Shown piece after piece: positions 52,363 through 60,893 of a stretch of DNA of 64,000 nucleotides (the stretch's first letter is position 1; each line of letters starts with the position of its first letter). The position numbers and the translations under genes were made by a program. The notes beneath the pieces were generated by a model. It searched no databases and had not been told where the DNA came from. It saw only the letters and a list, made by a program, of their open reading frames with translations. This DNA comes from Terrimonas_A sp036262095 (GTDB lineage: Bacteria > Bacteroidota > Bacteroidia > Chitinophagales > Chitinophagaceae): assembly GCA_036262095.1 (NCBI GenBank), contig DATAJQ010000050.1:62001-126000 (forward strand), read 5' to 3'.

Positions 52363-52992
52363 CTACTCGGCCAGCCGGCTTCTGACCCTGCTCAGGGTCT
52401 CAATGGTCATATTGAGATAGGAAGCGATATATTTCAGGGAAATGCGGTTGACCAGGCCCGGCCTGGTTTTGATAAAATGCTGATATTTTTTTTCTGCTGA
52501 TGGTATACGGCAGATATAGGCCCTTTCCTCGGCACCACGGTAATTATCTTCCAGGATCTTTCTGCCCACTATATTCGATTCGGGAAAATTTTCATACAGG
52601 TATTCTACCAGGCTATATGGCATGGCGATCAGGGATGAGTTCTCGATAGCCTGCAGGTATTCCGGAGAAGGATGGCTGCTTAACCCGAGATTCCGGATGG
52701 ATGCTACTATTTCATTTTCTTCATTGATCCAGGTGGTGATCTCCTTTCCTTCTTCTTTGATGAATGCCCTGATCACTCCTTTCACGATCAGGTAAAGATG
52801 GGGCTCAGTATGATGGTCCGGCTTGATCAGGTATTTACCTCTTGCTACCTGTACAGGATAGGTCTGCTCATCAATACAGGCAATTGCCTCCCGGGAAACC
52901 GGGTGTATCGAATTGAACATAACGGATAAAGGTGAATGCCCATGCGGCGTTTTCCAAACATGCTTCTTTGGGCCTGCTACTTTTTTGGCCAT
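52363..52992 (-). CDS. Crp/Fnr-family transcriptional regulator
   Basis: A 209-residue protein. The cyclic-nucleotide-binding-like fold lies about residues 40-140 (YPVQVARGKYLIKPDHH, YLIVKGVIRAFIKEEGKEI), and the C-terminal winged helix includes ISLKYIASYLNMTIETLSRVR as recognition helix. The usual cAMP-contacting residues are not evident, so the ligand is unknown. A 35-residue N-terminal extension precedes the sensor fold. It is separated from its neighbours and its target is not known. Confidence 0.85.
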   Translation of the reverse strand: MAKKVAGPKKHVWKTPHGHSPLSVMFNSIHPVSREAIACIDEQTYPVQVARGKYLIKPDHHTEPHLYLIVKGVIRAFIKEEGKEITTWINEENEIVASIRNLGLSSHPSPEYLQAIENSSLIAMPYSLVEYLYENFPESNIVGRKILEDNYRGAEERAYICRIPSAEKKYQHFIKTRPGLVNRISLKYIASYLNMTIETLSRVRSRLAE

Positions 52993-53121
52993 AACTCCAA
53001 TGCGTTGATAACTCTCTCAAAAAGGGCTCATGCCCCGTCAGAGGCAAAATTAAGTATATGCATTAATTCTAACGAATATAAAAGGAGGATTTATAAACAA
53101 TTATCTTCGGGTGTAAACACC

Positions 53122-53445
53122 TTATTTCCTCCGGAGTTTTACTGCTATGGTACCGGAAGCCTGGGTGATCTTTAGCCGTACGGTGTGATAATCGCTATTC
53201 TGACTGGTCAGTACCAAAGGCAAAGGCTTCCATGTTTTGATCCTGAACTCACCCTTTGCATCTGTAAGTGCTTCTTCTTCCCCCTCAGTTACAAAAAGAT
53301 AAATGCCGGGAATAGGTTTGCCGGTTTCAGCGTTGACAACAATTCCTTTTATTTCAACAGGATTCCTGGTACGGGTTTCCTGCGCAGGAGAGAAAGCCAG
53401 CAAGGAAAATAAAAAAGCGGCGAGTGTTGACTTGAGTAGAAGCAT
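53122..53445 (-). CDS. Secreted single-domain carboxypeptidase-regulatory-like protein
   Basis: A 107-residue protein starting MLLLKSTLAAFLFSLLAFSPAQ, a signal peptide. The rest is one transthyretin-like CarboxypepD_reg fold (EIKGIVVNAETGKPIPGIYLF, ALTDAKGEFRIKTW) that usually serves as the N-terminal module of SusC or TonB receptors. Here it stands alone without a barrel, so it is either a free-standing adaptor or a remnant. A longer start at 53487 adds 14 residues before the signal peptide and is not used. Confidence 0.7.
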   Translation of the reverse strand: MLLLKSTLAAFLFSLLAFSPAQETRTRNPVEIKGIVVNAETGKPIPGIYLFVTEGEEEALTDAKGEFRIKTWKPLPLVLTSQNSDYHTVRLKITQASGTIAVKLRRK

Positions 53446-53551
53446 TGGTTTGTTTTTAACGGTATAAGTACAATCAATAACAATCATTGGTTTATTCTGA
53501 CAATAGCATTTTTTTTGGAAAGAACATTTTTATTCGTTTCCTTTGTCTACA

Positions 53552-53569
53552 AATTTAGTGGACTAAATT
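53552..53569. promoter_or_regulatory. Inverted repeat, possible operator
   Basis: AATTTAGT and ACTAAATT are exact complements around GG, an 18-base site about 110 bases upstream of the regulatory-like-domain gene and 250 bases before the thioredoxin-like gene. Confidence 0.35.
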
Positions 53570-53659
53570 AAACTCTGCAAATGATCCACTACAAAGTTCA
53601 ACAATGCTGAACATGATCTATAGTGGCTGTTGATCTTTTAACGTTTTAAATGAACGGTT

Positions 53660-53673
53660 ACGCAAACGTTTGC
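53660..53673. promoter_or_regulatory. LacI/PurR-like operator palindrome
   Basis: GCAAACGTTTGC (53662-53673) is a perfect palindrome, extended left to ACGCAAACGTTTGC. It matches the core of the classic LacI-family PurR operator ACGCAAACGTTTGCGT, differing only at the right end (CA instead of GT). No LacI-family gene is in the window. Confidence 0.45.
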
Positions 53674-53819
53674 CATAAGACAGATCAATTGATTAAGGCT
53701 TGAATTTGAGCCATGACTTCACTTTGCATGTTTGAGGTCAGTACCGGCATTCAATTTTTAAACCTCTAAATACTTAAACCTTTTATACTGGGCCAGTTCT
53801 TAAAACCGGTGTTTTAAAG

Positions 53820-55037
53820 ATGAAAAAGATAATTTCTGCTATTGCAACACTCTTTGCGCTCGTGCCTGCTCTTACACTCAATGCCGGGTCGGGGTTTACA
53901 CCATTTGGCAAATGGAGAGGCGTTTTCCTGATCCGTGAAGGAGTAGAAGTCCCTTTCAATTTTGAGATTCAGGGAAAATCGATCAAAGATGCTAAAGTGT
54001 ATTTTCTGAATGCTGCAGAGAAGTTTGATGGCGGGCGACTTACCAGCAGGAATGACTCCTTGTTTATCTCGCTTGACCAGTTTGATAATGAACTTGCTTT
54101 CAGAATTGAAAACAATGCACTCGAAGGTGTATTGCATAAGCAGGATGGAAGCGGTTCGCCCATTCGCGTAAGAGCAGAGCAGGGTAAAGCTTACCGCTTC
54201 AGTGAAGGAACCCAACAACCTGCAGGAGATATCTCCGGCACTTACGATATTGTTTTTGGTAAGTCTGACAGCACGATAGGCTTATTCACGCAAGAAGGAA
54301 ATAAACTGACAGCCACTTTTCTTCGTGTTACCGGCGATTCAAGATACCTGGAAGGTATTGTTGACGGCAACCAGTTTTATCTTTCTTCTTTCATCGGTTC
54401 AAGCCCTTCTTATTATAAAGGGAGTTTTAATACTGATGGAACTATTTCCGGTGAACTGATAGGCGTGCGCGGCTCACTGCCTTTCGCCGGAAAACATAAT
54501 GAAGATGCCACTCTGCCTGATCTTTATTCATTGACCTATCTGAAAAAAGGATACACCAGGTTTGATTTTTCTTTTCCCGACCTGAATGAAAAACAGGTTT
54601 CCCTTACTGATGCCAAATACAAAGGAAAAGTAGTGATCGTTGCCATCAGTGGCACCTGGTGCCCCAATTGCATGGATGAAGCTGCTTTTCTTTCTCCCTG
54701 GTATAAGCAGAATAATAAACGTGGCGTGGAAGTGATCACCATTTATTATGAAAGAAAAAATGATACTGCTTTTGCACGCAAAACGATCGGACGCTTCGGC
54801 CAGAAGTTTGATATAAAGTATGATCAGGTTTTCGGTGGCCTGGCTGATAAGCAGTATGTAGCCAATTCATTGCCTTCATTGAATGCCTTCCTGTCTTTCC
54901 CCACTACTTTATTCATTAACAAAAAAGGTGAAGTAGCTAAAATACATACTGGTTATACAGGCCCTGCCACCGGCAAATATTTTACCGGTTTTATAAAGGA
55001 ATTCAATGAAGAAGTGGACAGGCTTTTGAATGAATAA
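53820..55037 (+). CDS. Secreted TlpA-like thioredoxin with large N-terminal domain
   Basis: A 405-residue protein with signal peptide ending TLNAGS. An N-terminal beta-rich region (about 25-235) of unknown family precedes a thioredoxin fold with redox motif C281-P-N-C284 (SGTWCPNCMDEA). It should act as a periplasmic thiol-disulphide oxidoreductase. The typical TlpA/ResA cis-Pro is in SLPSLNAFLSFPTTLFIN. The N-terminal part resembles lipocalin-like or DUF4369-type domains often fused to TlpA in this phylum, but the match is weak. Confidence 0.82.
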   Translation: MKKIISAIATLFALVPALTLNAGSGFTPFGKWRGVFLIREGVEVPFNFEIQGKSIKDAKVYFLNAAEKFDGGRLTSRNDSLFISLDQFDNELAFRIENNALEGVLHKQDGSGSPIRVRAEQGKAYRFSEGTQQPAGDISGTYDIVFGKSDSTIGLFTQEGNKLTATFLRVTGDSRYLEGIVDGNQFYLSSFIGSSPSYYKGSFNTDGTISGELIGVRGSLPFAGKHNEDATLPDLYSLTYLKKGYTRFDFSFPDLNEKQVSLTDAKYKGKVVIVAISGTWCPNCMDEAAFLSPWYKQNNKRGVEVITIYYERKNDTAFARKTIGRFGQKFDIKYDQVFGGLADKQYVANSLPSLNAFLSFPTTLFINKKGEVAKIHTGYTGPATGKYFTGFIKEFNEEVDRLLNE

Positions 55038-55214
55038 GGAATATGTTTTTCTGTTTATATATGTAACTTTTCTTTTAATCCTTATATCTTCTTTAACGGT
55101 CTTATAACTGATCCGGAATTAATTTTGCAACTCTTATAATTCTACGCCGCCGGTTAATTTCTGGTGGTGCCAGCCAAACTATTATACTGCTCCCCTTTGT
55201 TTTTTAACCTCAAA

Positions 55215-55220
55215 AAGGAG
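55215..55220 (+). promoter_or_regulatory. Canonical Shine-Dalgarno for DUF4397 gene
   Basis: AAGGAG seven bases before the ATG. This is unusual here, because most genes in the window have no recognisable Shine-Dalgarno, so it supports the chosen start. Confidence 0.6.
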
Positions 55221-55227
55221 TTGTATC

Positions 55228-55995
55228 ATGAAACCATTCTTCTCTGTTTTCCGTTCAAGGATCCTTTCCATTTCATTTGTGCTTGCAGGTAGTGCAGTGA
55301 TGCTGTCATGTTCCAAATTTAATGATGATAATAATCAAAACGTTCCGGTAGCCGGCCTGATGGCTTTTAACCTGGCTCCTGATCAATCATCGCTTATCCT
55401 TACTTTGAATGGAAGCAACCTTACCAATTTCCCCTTGGCTTATACCAATTATACAGGCGGCTACCTCTCCGTTTATCCAGGCAACCGTACATTGGATGCC
55501 TATAGTTCTACTTCTTCTTCAGAACCAATCGCAACAGCTTCAGCGAATCTTGAGCCGAAGAAATATTATTCCAGTTTTACGATTGGGGCCAACAACAATT
55601 ACCGCAATGTGATCGTGCACGACAACTTTGATACGCTAACGGCGACAGGGCAGTCTTATATCCGTTATATCAATGCTATTCCCGATTCTTCCAGGCCTAC
55701 TGTTACTATTACAGCAGGCGGAATGAACGTAGTGAGCCAGCAACCTGCTTTTGGCTTTGTTGCTGATTTTGTTGCAATCGCTCCGGGGCAGGTGAGTATT
55801 GATATTACCAATGGAGGTACGATTGATGCAGACCGCACTATCACTGTTGAACAAAATAAACTTTATACTGTGTTGCTGACAGGTTTGCCGGGCACTACTC
55901 CTGCTGCTGAAATGATCAAATTCATTCAGAATGGAGCGCTTACCGAACAACTATCGAAACAAAGCAGTACCCGTTCTGCTATAAGGAGTAACTAA
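55228..55995 (+). CDS. DUF4397 lipoprotein
   Basis: A 255-residue protein. A signal peptide with lipobox VMLSCSKFNDD predicts a lipid-anchored surface or periplasmic protein. The beta-sandwich body shows DUF4397 features: SYIRYINAIPDSSRPTVTIT and GQVSIDITNGGTIDADRTITVEQNKLYTVLLTG. The function is unknown; the family is common in Bacteroidota. Its stop abuts the stop of the convergent AsmA gene with no gap, so the transcripts overlap. Confidence 0.82.
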   Translation: MKPFFSVFRSRILSISFVLAGSAVMLSCSKFNDDNNQNVPVAGLMAFNLAPDQSSLILTLNGSNLTNFPLAYTNYTGGYLSVYPGNRTLDAYSSTSSSEPIATASANLEPKKYYSSFTIGANNNYRNVIVHDNFDTLTATGQSYIRYINAIPDSSRPTVTITAGGMNVVSQQPAFGFVADFVAIAPGQVSIDITNGGTIDADRTITVEQNKLYTVLLTGLPGTTPAAEMIKFIQNGALTEQLSKQSSTRSAIRSN

Positions 55996-58900
55996 TCAGT
56001 TCTCCTTTTTCTTTTTCAGCAGGTTGTTCAGTGTGCTCTTGATCTTATCGCCGGCTTTGGTTTTTGTGCTATCCAGCGTGTTGGTGTTCTGAGTTGTGTC
56101 TTTATTGCCGAGTATTTTGTTCTTTAATTCATCTTTCAGATCGCTGACCACCTGGTTCTTCACTGCTGTTGCAGAATCCTTGAGCGTTTGTTTGGCACTG
56201 TCAATCTTTTGCTGTGCAAAATCCTGTGCCTGCTGTTTGAGATCTGCTACTGCATCGCCGGCCACCTCTTTCAGATCGGTCTTAATGGTCGGGTTGTTGA
56301 TATTGCCGCCCATTTTGATGTTCAGGTCGATCATGTCACTCACTTTGACCGCAACCCCTTTATTGCTAGCCTGTGTTACCAATCCATTGATCAGGTTATT
56401 TCCCTGTGCGCCCAGGTATTTGCGCGGCACTTTCATGGCTACAATATAGTCGATCGACTGGTCGAAGGAATGTGTGCCTCCGATCTGCATTTCAATATCT
56501 TTTACTTTAACAGTAAAGGGCTTTACCAGCACTTTGCCATTGGCAAACTCGATGGAGTTTTTGATGTCTTTCAGCGTGATGGATTGCAGTTCCTGTATCT
56601 GCAAGGTGCTGGCAATCTTTTCCAGTGGTGCAAATTTCTTTAATACGCCTTCCAGCAGCAACAATGTACCCTTTCCTGTAAGACTGCTTAATTCAGGCAT
56701 CATGTTGCCGTTGAGATTTCCTGTTACGGTTAATTGTGAATTCAGCTTGCCCGCAAGAAATTGTGCAACAGGCATTAATTGTTTTACAGTATTGAAAGAA
56801 AGAAACGCTTTTTGAATATCAATATCCTTGATATCATAGCTGAGTGATACGGCCGGGTCTTTTTTATTCAATTTAGTTGAATAGGAACCGTTGAAATTCA
56901 TTGTCCCTTCCAGGGCATTCGCCTGTACATCTTGCAGCTTTACCGTTTCATCATTCAGTACCAGGGTTCCATTGATATTATTGTAGTTTACTTTATCATA
57001 AGTGACCTGTCCTGCTTTTGCATTCAATGTAAGGTTGAGCCCTGCAGGCACGAGGAAAGGAGCAGAGCTTGTTGAGGCAGTGCTGCCGGCATTCGTAGCT
57101 GGGGCAGAAGCGGTATCCGTACCCATCCAGTCGTTGAGATTCATTTTGTCCACATTCACATTCACTGTACCCTGCAATGGTTCATTTTTCAGGGCATAAC
57201 CGATCAGGTTATTCAACACGCCGTTGGCGGTAAAATTGGAGTTCAGGTAATTTCCTGCAAGGTTGTTCAACGCAACAGTTTTGGGATTAAATGTCAACTG
57301 TGTAGAGTTGATACCAACACCTCCGGGGTAATCTTTGGATACGTATTTAAACTTGTTAAGGTTGGTAGTGCCGGATAAGCTGATCTTATCATATTCTCCT
57401 TTGTCGATAGCGGTCTTATTTCCTGCAAAGCTCAATGCGGCATCGAGCAGGCCTGTAACGGAAGTGCCTTGCTCCAATTGAACGAACTGCTTCACATTGT
57501 CAAGATTGAAACTCCCTTTAGCTGTGCCATTGAAATCGATAGAAGACATCGGCCTTTTTAATTGCAGGGTAAAATCAACGGGATCTTTACCTACTTCAAT
57601 ATGCCCTGCTGGGATCACTACTTCTGTATTATCTGCTATGCCGCCGCTGTTAGCGATCTGCACTTTGATATTGCCGTTCTGTATCGGTTGCGGAAATGCA
57701 CTGGAAGAATAGAACAGCTTTTGTATATCGAGAAAGCCGCCTGCTGAGAAATCTCCCTGTTGTGTTTGGAGGGCCGACATATTTCCTTTGGCAAAAATAT
57801 CTGCCCCTACAATGCCTGCGAGTTTGGTATTGCCTTCCAGTTTTACAAATTGGGTTACCTGCGAAAGGTCCAGTTTGCCTTTTGCAGCTGCATCTATGTA
57901 TTGCACAGTTTGCGGGTTTTTAAAAATAAACCGGAAATCGAACGGCTCATTGTCCATTTCGAGATGCCCTTTGGAAAGATTGACGACCGTGTTATCGAGT
58001 TGTCCGTCCTTATTACTGGCCTGCAGGGAAAGCTGGATGTTCTTTACAGGCTTGGGAAGATCGGGGTATTGAAAAAAACCATCTTTTACTTCCAGGTTCA
58101 CATCATAGGCCGGAAGCTGGGCAGCACTGTAAGTGCCTTTTACAAAACCGTTAAAAGCAGCGCTGCCGCTGGTCTTGATCTTATCAAAATCGTTTTTATA
58201 AACTGCAGGCACCAGGGAAAGGATATCCTTGAAATCATTGGAAGGCGATTTGAAATTGATATCCATATTATAGGTGCTGTCATTCACCAGTTGAAAGAAC
58301 CCGTCAGCAGAAAGCTTCAGGTTGTTCAGGTTAATGTCTTCTGTTTTAAAGCTGTATTTGTTGGCTTTATTATCAACCGCGATGTCTGCGTCCACATCCG
58401 TTTTCGTTTTGACGAGATAGGGGATGCCGGCATAATTGAAGTTGACCGCATCTGCTTTGGTTTGTGTGGATAGGGTGAAGAGATCCTGTGTAAAGTCGCC
58501 GCTGCCTTCATGATCAAGGCCGCTGATCTCTGCGCTCATATCAGCTGTCTTATCTTCATAATAGATATATCCGTTGTGGATGGCATATTTGCTCAGGCTC
58601 ATTTTAAATGCAGAAGCCGATGTATCGGCAGAAGCAGAAGTATCAGCCGACGGTTTCGTGATATCCCAATTAGCTTTTCCGTCTTTATTCATCAGAGCAT
58701 GTATGCGGGGTGATTCCAGGTAGATACCAGACACCTTGATGTCTTTACCTTTGATTACGCTGATCAGGTTGGCCGATACATCAATATTGGCAGCAGATAC
58801 CAGGGTGTCGCCGGCAAATTCATTGGTACCGGTTACGGAGAGTTCATCAAGACTGATAGATACTTTCGGGAAATGACGGAACAGAGAAAGGCTTACGTCT

Positions 58901-59058
58901 TTGAATTCCACCGTAGCGGTCAGGCTTTTATTGATCTCTTTTTTAACAAGTGAAGTGATCTGCTTTTTGAAAGCGATTGGAATAATAAAAGCAGCAGCGA
59001 TCAGTACGAGTAAAACAATTCCCGTGATCTTTAAAGTCTTTTTGATAGCTTTTTTCAT
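55996..59058 (-). CDS. AsmA-family membrane-anchored protein
   Basis: A 1020-residue protein. One N-terminal helix (about 10-30, KITGIVLLVLIAAAFIIPIAF) anchors it in the inner membrane; the rest is periplasmic and repetitive beta sheet, as in AsmA/TamB/YhdP-type lipid-transport bridges. DVSLSLFRHFPKVSISLDELSV is the AsmA N-terminal signature, and PRKYLGAQGNNLINGLVTQ is in the C-terminal domain. A Lys/Asp-rich tail (about 950-1020) may form a helix. It is thought to span toward the outer membrane for lipid homeostasis; the link is family knowledge, not shown here. Confidence 0.88.
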   Translation of the reverse strand: MKKAIKKTLKITGIVLLVLIAAAFIIPIAFKKQITSLVKKEINKSLTATVEFKDVSLSLFRHFPKVSISLDELSVTGTNEFAGDTLVSAANIDVSANLISVIKGKDIKVSGIYLESPRIHALMNKDGKANWDITKPSADTSASADTSASAFKMSLSKYAIHNGYIYYEDKTADMSAEISGLDHEGSGDFTQDLFTLSTQTKADAVNFNYAGIPYLVKTKTDVDADIAVDNKANKYSFKTEDINLNNLKLSADGFFQLVNDSTYNMDINFKSPSNDFKDILSLVPAVYKNDFDKIKTSGSAAFNGFVKGTYSAAQLPAYDVNLEVKDGFFQYPDLPKPVKNIQLSLQASNKDGQLDNTVVNLSKGHLEMDNEPFDFRFIFKNPQTVQYIDAAAKGKLDLSQVTQFVKLEGNTKLAGIVGADIFAKGNMSALQTQQGDFSAGGFLDIQKLFYSSSAFPQPIQNGNIKVQIANSGGIADNTEVVIPAGHIEVGKDPVDFTLQLKRPMSSIDFNGTAKGSFNLDNVKQFVQLEQGTSVTGLLDAALSFAGNKTAIDKGEYDKISLSGTTNLNKFKYVSKDYPGGVGINSTQLTFNPKTVALNNLAGNYLNSNFTANGVLNNLIGYALKNEPLQGTVNVNVDKMNLNDWMGTDTASAPATNAGSTASTSSAPFLVPAGLNLTLNAKAGQVTYDKVNYNNINGTLVLNDETVKLQDVQANALEGTMNFNGSYSTKLNKKDPAVSLSYDIKDIDIQKAFLSFNTVKQLMPVAQFLAGKLNSQLTVTGNLNGNMMPELSSLTGKGTLLLLEGVLKKFAPLEKIASTLQIQELQSITLKDIKNSIEFANGKVLVKPFTVKVKDIEMQIGGTHSFDQSIDYIVAMKVPRKYLGAQGNNLINGLVTQASNKGVAVKVSDMIDLNIKMGGNINNPTIKTDLKEVAGDAVADLKQQAQDFAQQKIDSAKQTLKDSATAVKNQVVSDLKDELKNKILGNKDTTQNTNTLDSTKTKAGDKIKSTLNNLLKKKKEN

Positions 59059-59160
59059 AGTTACTGGCTTGGTTAACTGGCCTGAAAGATAAAAAAAACA
59101 ATCGTTATCGTCTAAGTATCAGTGTCTGAAGGGAGTAAAATTTAGTAAAAACCCGTTTGG

Positions 59161-59250
59161 GTGGTGGTCGTTGTCCGTTGGTCATCGGTCATCGGTCAAC
59201 GGCCAACGGTCAACGAACAGCAGTCAACGACCAACACCCGTCAACGTTCA
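59161..59250. repeat. Iterated GGTCAWCG / GTCAACG units
   Basis: Runs such as GGTCATCGGTCATCGGTCAACG and GGCCAACGGTCAACG form a degenerate 7-8-bp tandem repeat. Arms 59161-59175 and 59223-59237 pair at 13 of 15 positions, and inner CCGTTGG (59175-59181) pairs with CCAACGG (59203-59209), so it can fold as a long hairpin. It lies between the divergent AsmA and trmH starts. Confidence 0.65.
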
Positions 59251-59276
59251 TCAGCCAGCAAATAACAAGCTTTTCC

Positions 59277-59284
59277 TAATTTCG
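59277..59284 (+). promoter_or_regulatory. -7 box four bases before trmH start
   Basis: TAATTTCG matches TAnnTTTG with one mismatch and ends four bases before the ATG, so the transcript would have no 5' leader. Confidence 0.4.
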
Positions 59285-59288
59285 CCGC

Positions 59289-59888
59289 ATGACCCCTGAA
59301 AGAAAGGCCCGGCTTGAAGCCGTTTTATCCCATCGTCAGCCGGATATTACGATCGTACTGGAAAACGTATTCGACCCTCACAATATTTCCGCTGTTATGC
59401 GCACCTGTGATGCTGTGGGCGTACAGGATATTTATATTCTCAATACTCGTATTCCCCGTCACAAAAAATGGGGGAGCCGAAGTTCTTCCAGTGCGGCCAA
59501 ATGGCTGACCATTCATCAGTTTGACAACCTGGAAGCCTGTGTTGCTGAGTTGCGTAAGCGGTACAAACGTATTTTAACAACCCATCTCAGCAGTGATGCT
59601 GTAAGTTTACATGCCATTGATTTCACCGAAAGCATCGCATTGGTATTTGGTAATGAACATGCCGGTGTAAGTGATGAATTGCGGGCTGTAGCTGATGGTA
59701 ATTTCATCATTCCGCAGGTGGGTATCATCCGTTCGCTGAATATCAGCGTGGCTTGTGCAGTAACTTTGTATGAAGCTTTCCGGCAAAAGAATAATGCAGG
59801 GCAGTATGATCAAACGAGAATGGGAGAAGAGAGGTATAGGGAGTTGATGGATGAATGGAGGGGGTGGACGGAGAGTCAGGAGCCGTGA
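59289..59888 (+). CDS. trmH: tRNA (guanosine-2'-O)-methyltransferase
   Basis: A 199-residue SPOUT enzyme that methylates the ribose of G18 in tRNA. The TrmH N-terminus KARLEAVLSHRQPDITIVLE, motif 1 ENVFDPHNISAVMRTCDAVG, motif 2 LVFGNEHAGVSDEL and motif 3 IIRSLNISVACAVTLYEA (trefoil knot, SAM site) are all present. Length fits TrmH. It is monocistronic. Confidence 0.9.
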   Translation: MTPERKARLEAVLSHRQPDITIVLENVFDPHNISAVMRTCDAVGVQDIYILNTRIPRHKKWGSRSSSSAAKWLTIHQFDNLEACVAELRKRYKRILTTHLSSDAVSLHAIDFTESIALVFGNEHAGVSDELRAVADGNFIIPQVGIIRSLNISVACAVTLYEAFRQKNNAGQYDQTRMGEERYRELMDEWRGWTESQEP

Positions 59889-59938
59889 GGCGGTAGTCGA
59901 TAGTAGCGAATAGCGTGTTTTTTATTAAATATTAAGTT

Positions 59939-60421
59939 ATGAGGTTGAAAAGTTTGTTGATAGGTTGTGTGCTCTTGCTTGGCAGCGGGTTTGTGATGGG
60001 GCAGAAGGTGGCGAAAGTGAAAGTTACTGAGTTGGAGAAGATGATCACGGAAAGCAGAACTCCTCTTATTATCAATTTCTGGGCTACTTATTGCAAACCG
60101 TGTATTGCGGAGATGCCGCATTTTGAAAAGCTTGGTGCGAAATATAAAGAGAAGGGCCTTATGGTGGTATTTGTGAGTCTTGATATGGAAGATGATTACC
60201 CGGAGAAAGTAGACAGTTTTGTGGCAAAAAGGAAGCTGAAAAACAAGGTAGTTTGGCTCGATGAAACCAATGCGGATTATTTCTGTCCGAAAATAGATCC
60301 TAAGTGGTCCGGGGCTATGCCGGCCACATTATTTGTAAATAATACAAAATCTTACCGTCGGCTCCTCGAAGAGGAGCTGACGGAAGAAGAGTTGGAAAAA
60401 GAAATCATGGCTATACTTTAA
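59939..60421 (+). CDS. TlpA/ResA-like secreted thioredoxin
   Basis: A 160-residue protein with a signal peptide ending FVMGQ. The thioredoxin fold has C52-K-P-C55 (NFWATYCKPCIAEMP) and the cis-Pro region AMPATLFVNN. It should reduce disulphides in the periplasm, for example in cytochrome maturation. It follows trmH by 50 bases and is convergent with a small membrane protein. Confidence 0.9.
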   Translation: MRLKSLLIGCVLLLGSGFVMGQKVAKVKVTELEKMITESRTPLIINFWATYCKPCIAEMPHFEKLGAKYKEKGLMVVFVSLDMEDDYPEKVDSFVAKRKLKNKVVWLDETNADYFCPKIDPKWSGAMPATLFVNNTKSYRRLLEEELTEEELEKEIMAIL

Positions 60422-60437
60422 TAGAAAGGAAGGCTTC

Positions 60438-60635
60438 TTACTTGTTTTCTTCTGCTTCCATTTCCTGCTTCATCCTGGCCAGCAGGTACAGGAAATAAAT
60501 ACCGGCTCCCAGGCTTGTAAGGCAAAGGCATAATCCCAGCCAGCTTCCAGACTGGATGCTTTTTGCCAGGGCGTAACCTACAAGCACCATAAAACCGAGA
60601 ATGATAAGGCGGTTGATCATTACGGGGGATAGCAT
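60438..60635 (-). CDS. Small two-helix membrane protein
   Basis: A 65-residue protein with two hydrophobic helices (about 8-24 and 30-50) and a charged C-terminus (RMKQEMEAEENK). No named family is recognised. The open frame is clean and the topology sensible, so a real gene is likely. Start at the first or second Met. It is convergent with the thioredoxin gene. Confidence 0.6.
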   Translation of the reverse strand: MLSPVMINRLIILGFMVLVGYALAKSIQSGSWLGLCLCLTSLGAGIYFLYLLARMKQEMEAEENK

Positions 60636-60785
60636 AAGCGTGATTTTGGTGATGAATGATGTGTTGGTAGATAAGAGATGCCTGCGTTGAAAAATTCCAT
60701 AAAAGCCGGATACGGGTCGTGAACGGGGGCAAACCCTGCTCGCTGTGCTCCGGCCATTGCTCAGGATACGTGCTGGTTTAAATAA

Positions 60786-60832
60786 AATAAGAGCCGGGGT
60801 ATCCTCACCTTGAGGATACCCCGGCTCTTATT
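60786..60832. terminator. Perfect 22-bp inverted repeat, bidirectional terminator
   Basis: Arms 60786-60807 and 60811-60832 are exactly complementary with a 3-base loop CCT. The GC-rich core is flanked by AT-rich ends, so it has an A/T tract on both sides and should stop transcription in both directions. It lies 62 bases past the end of the redoxin gene, in its direction. Confidence 0.85.
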
Positions 60833-60893
60833 ATTCTATTCCAGTTATTCCCTGAAACCCGGGTGTGGTGAAACAGCGGGAAGAGTCTCCCGG

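Larger units (their letters stand above)
53446..53819. other. Regulatory intergenic region with two palindromes
   Basis: 374 bases between divergent genes. It contains AATTTAGTGGACTAAATT at 53552-53569 and ACGCAAACGTTTGC at 53660-53673, described separately, and AT-rich stretches that may hold promoters for both genes. No RNA gene was recognised. Confidence 0.55.

Noticed and set aside
57760..58473. 237-codon antisense open frame in the AsmA gene
   Set aside because: It is opposite a clear AsmA sequence, with no recognised domain; GC-skewed codons produce such shadows.
59161..59250. Possible CRISPR array
   Set aside because: The repeats are 7-8 bases and contiguous, without regular unique spacers; no cas genes nearby.
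60418..60732. 104-codon minus-strand frame overlapping the small membrane protein
   Set aside because: The alternative frame with two membrane helices has better composition, and this one has no signal or domain.
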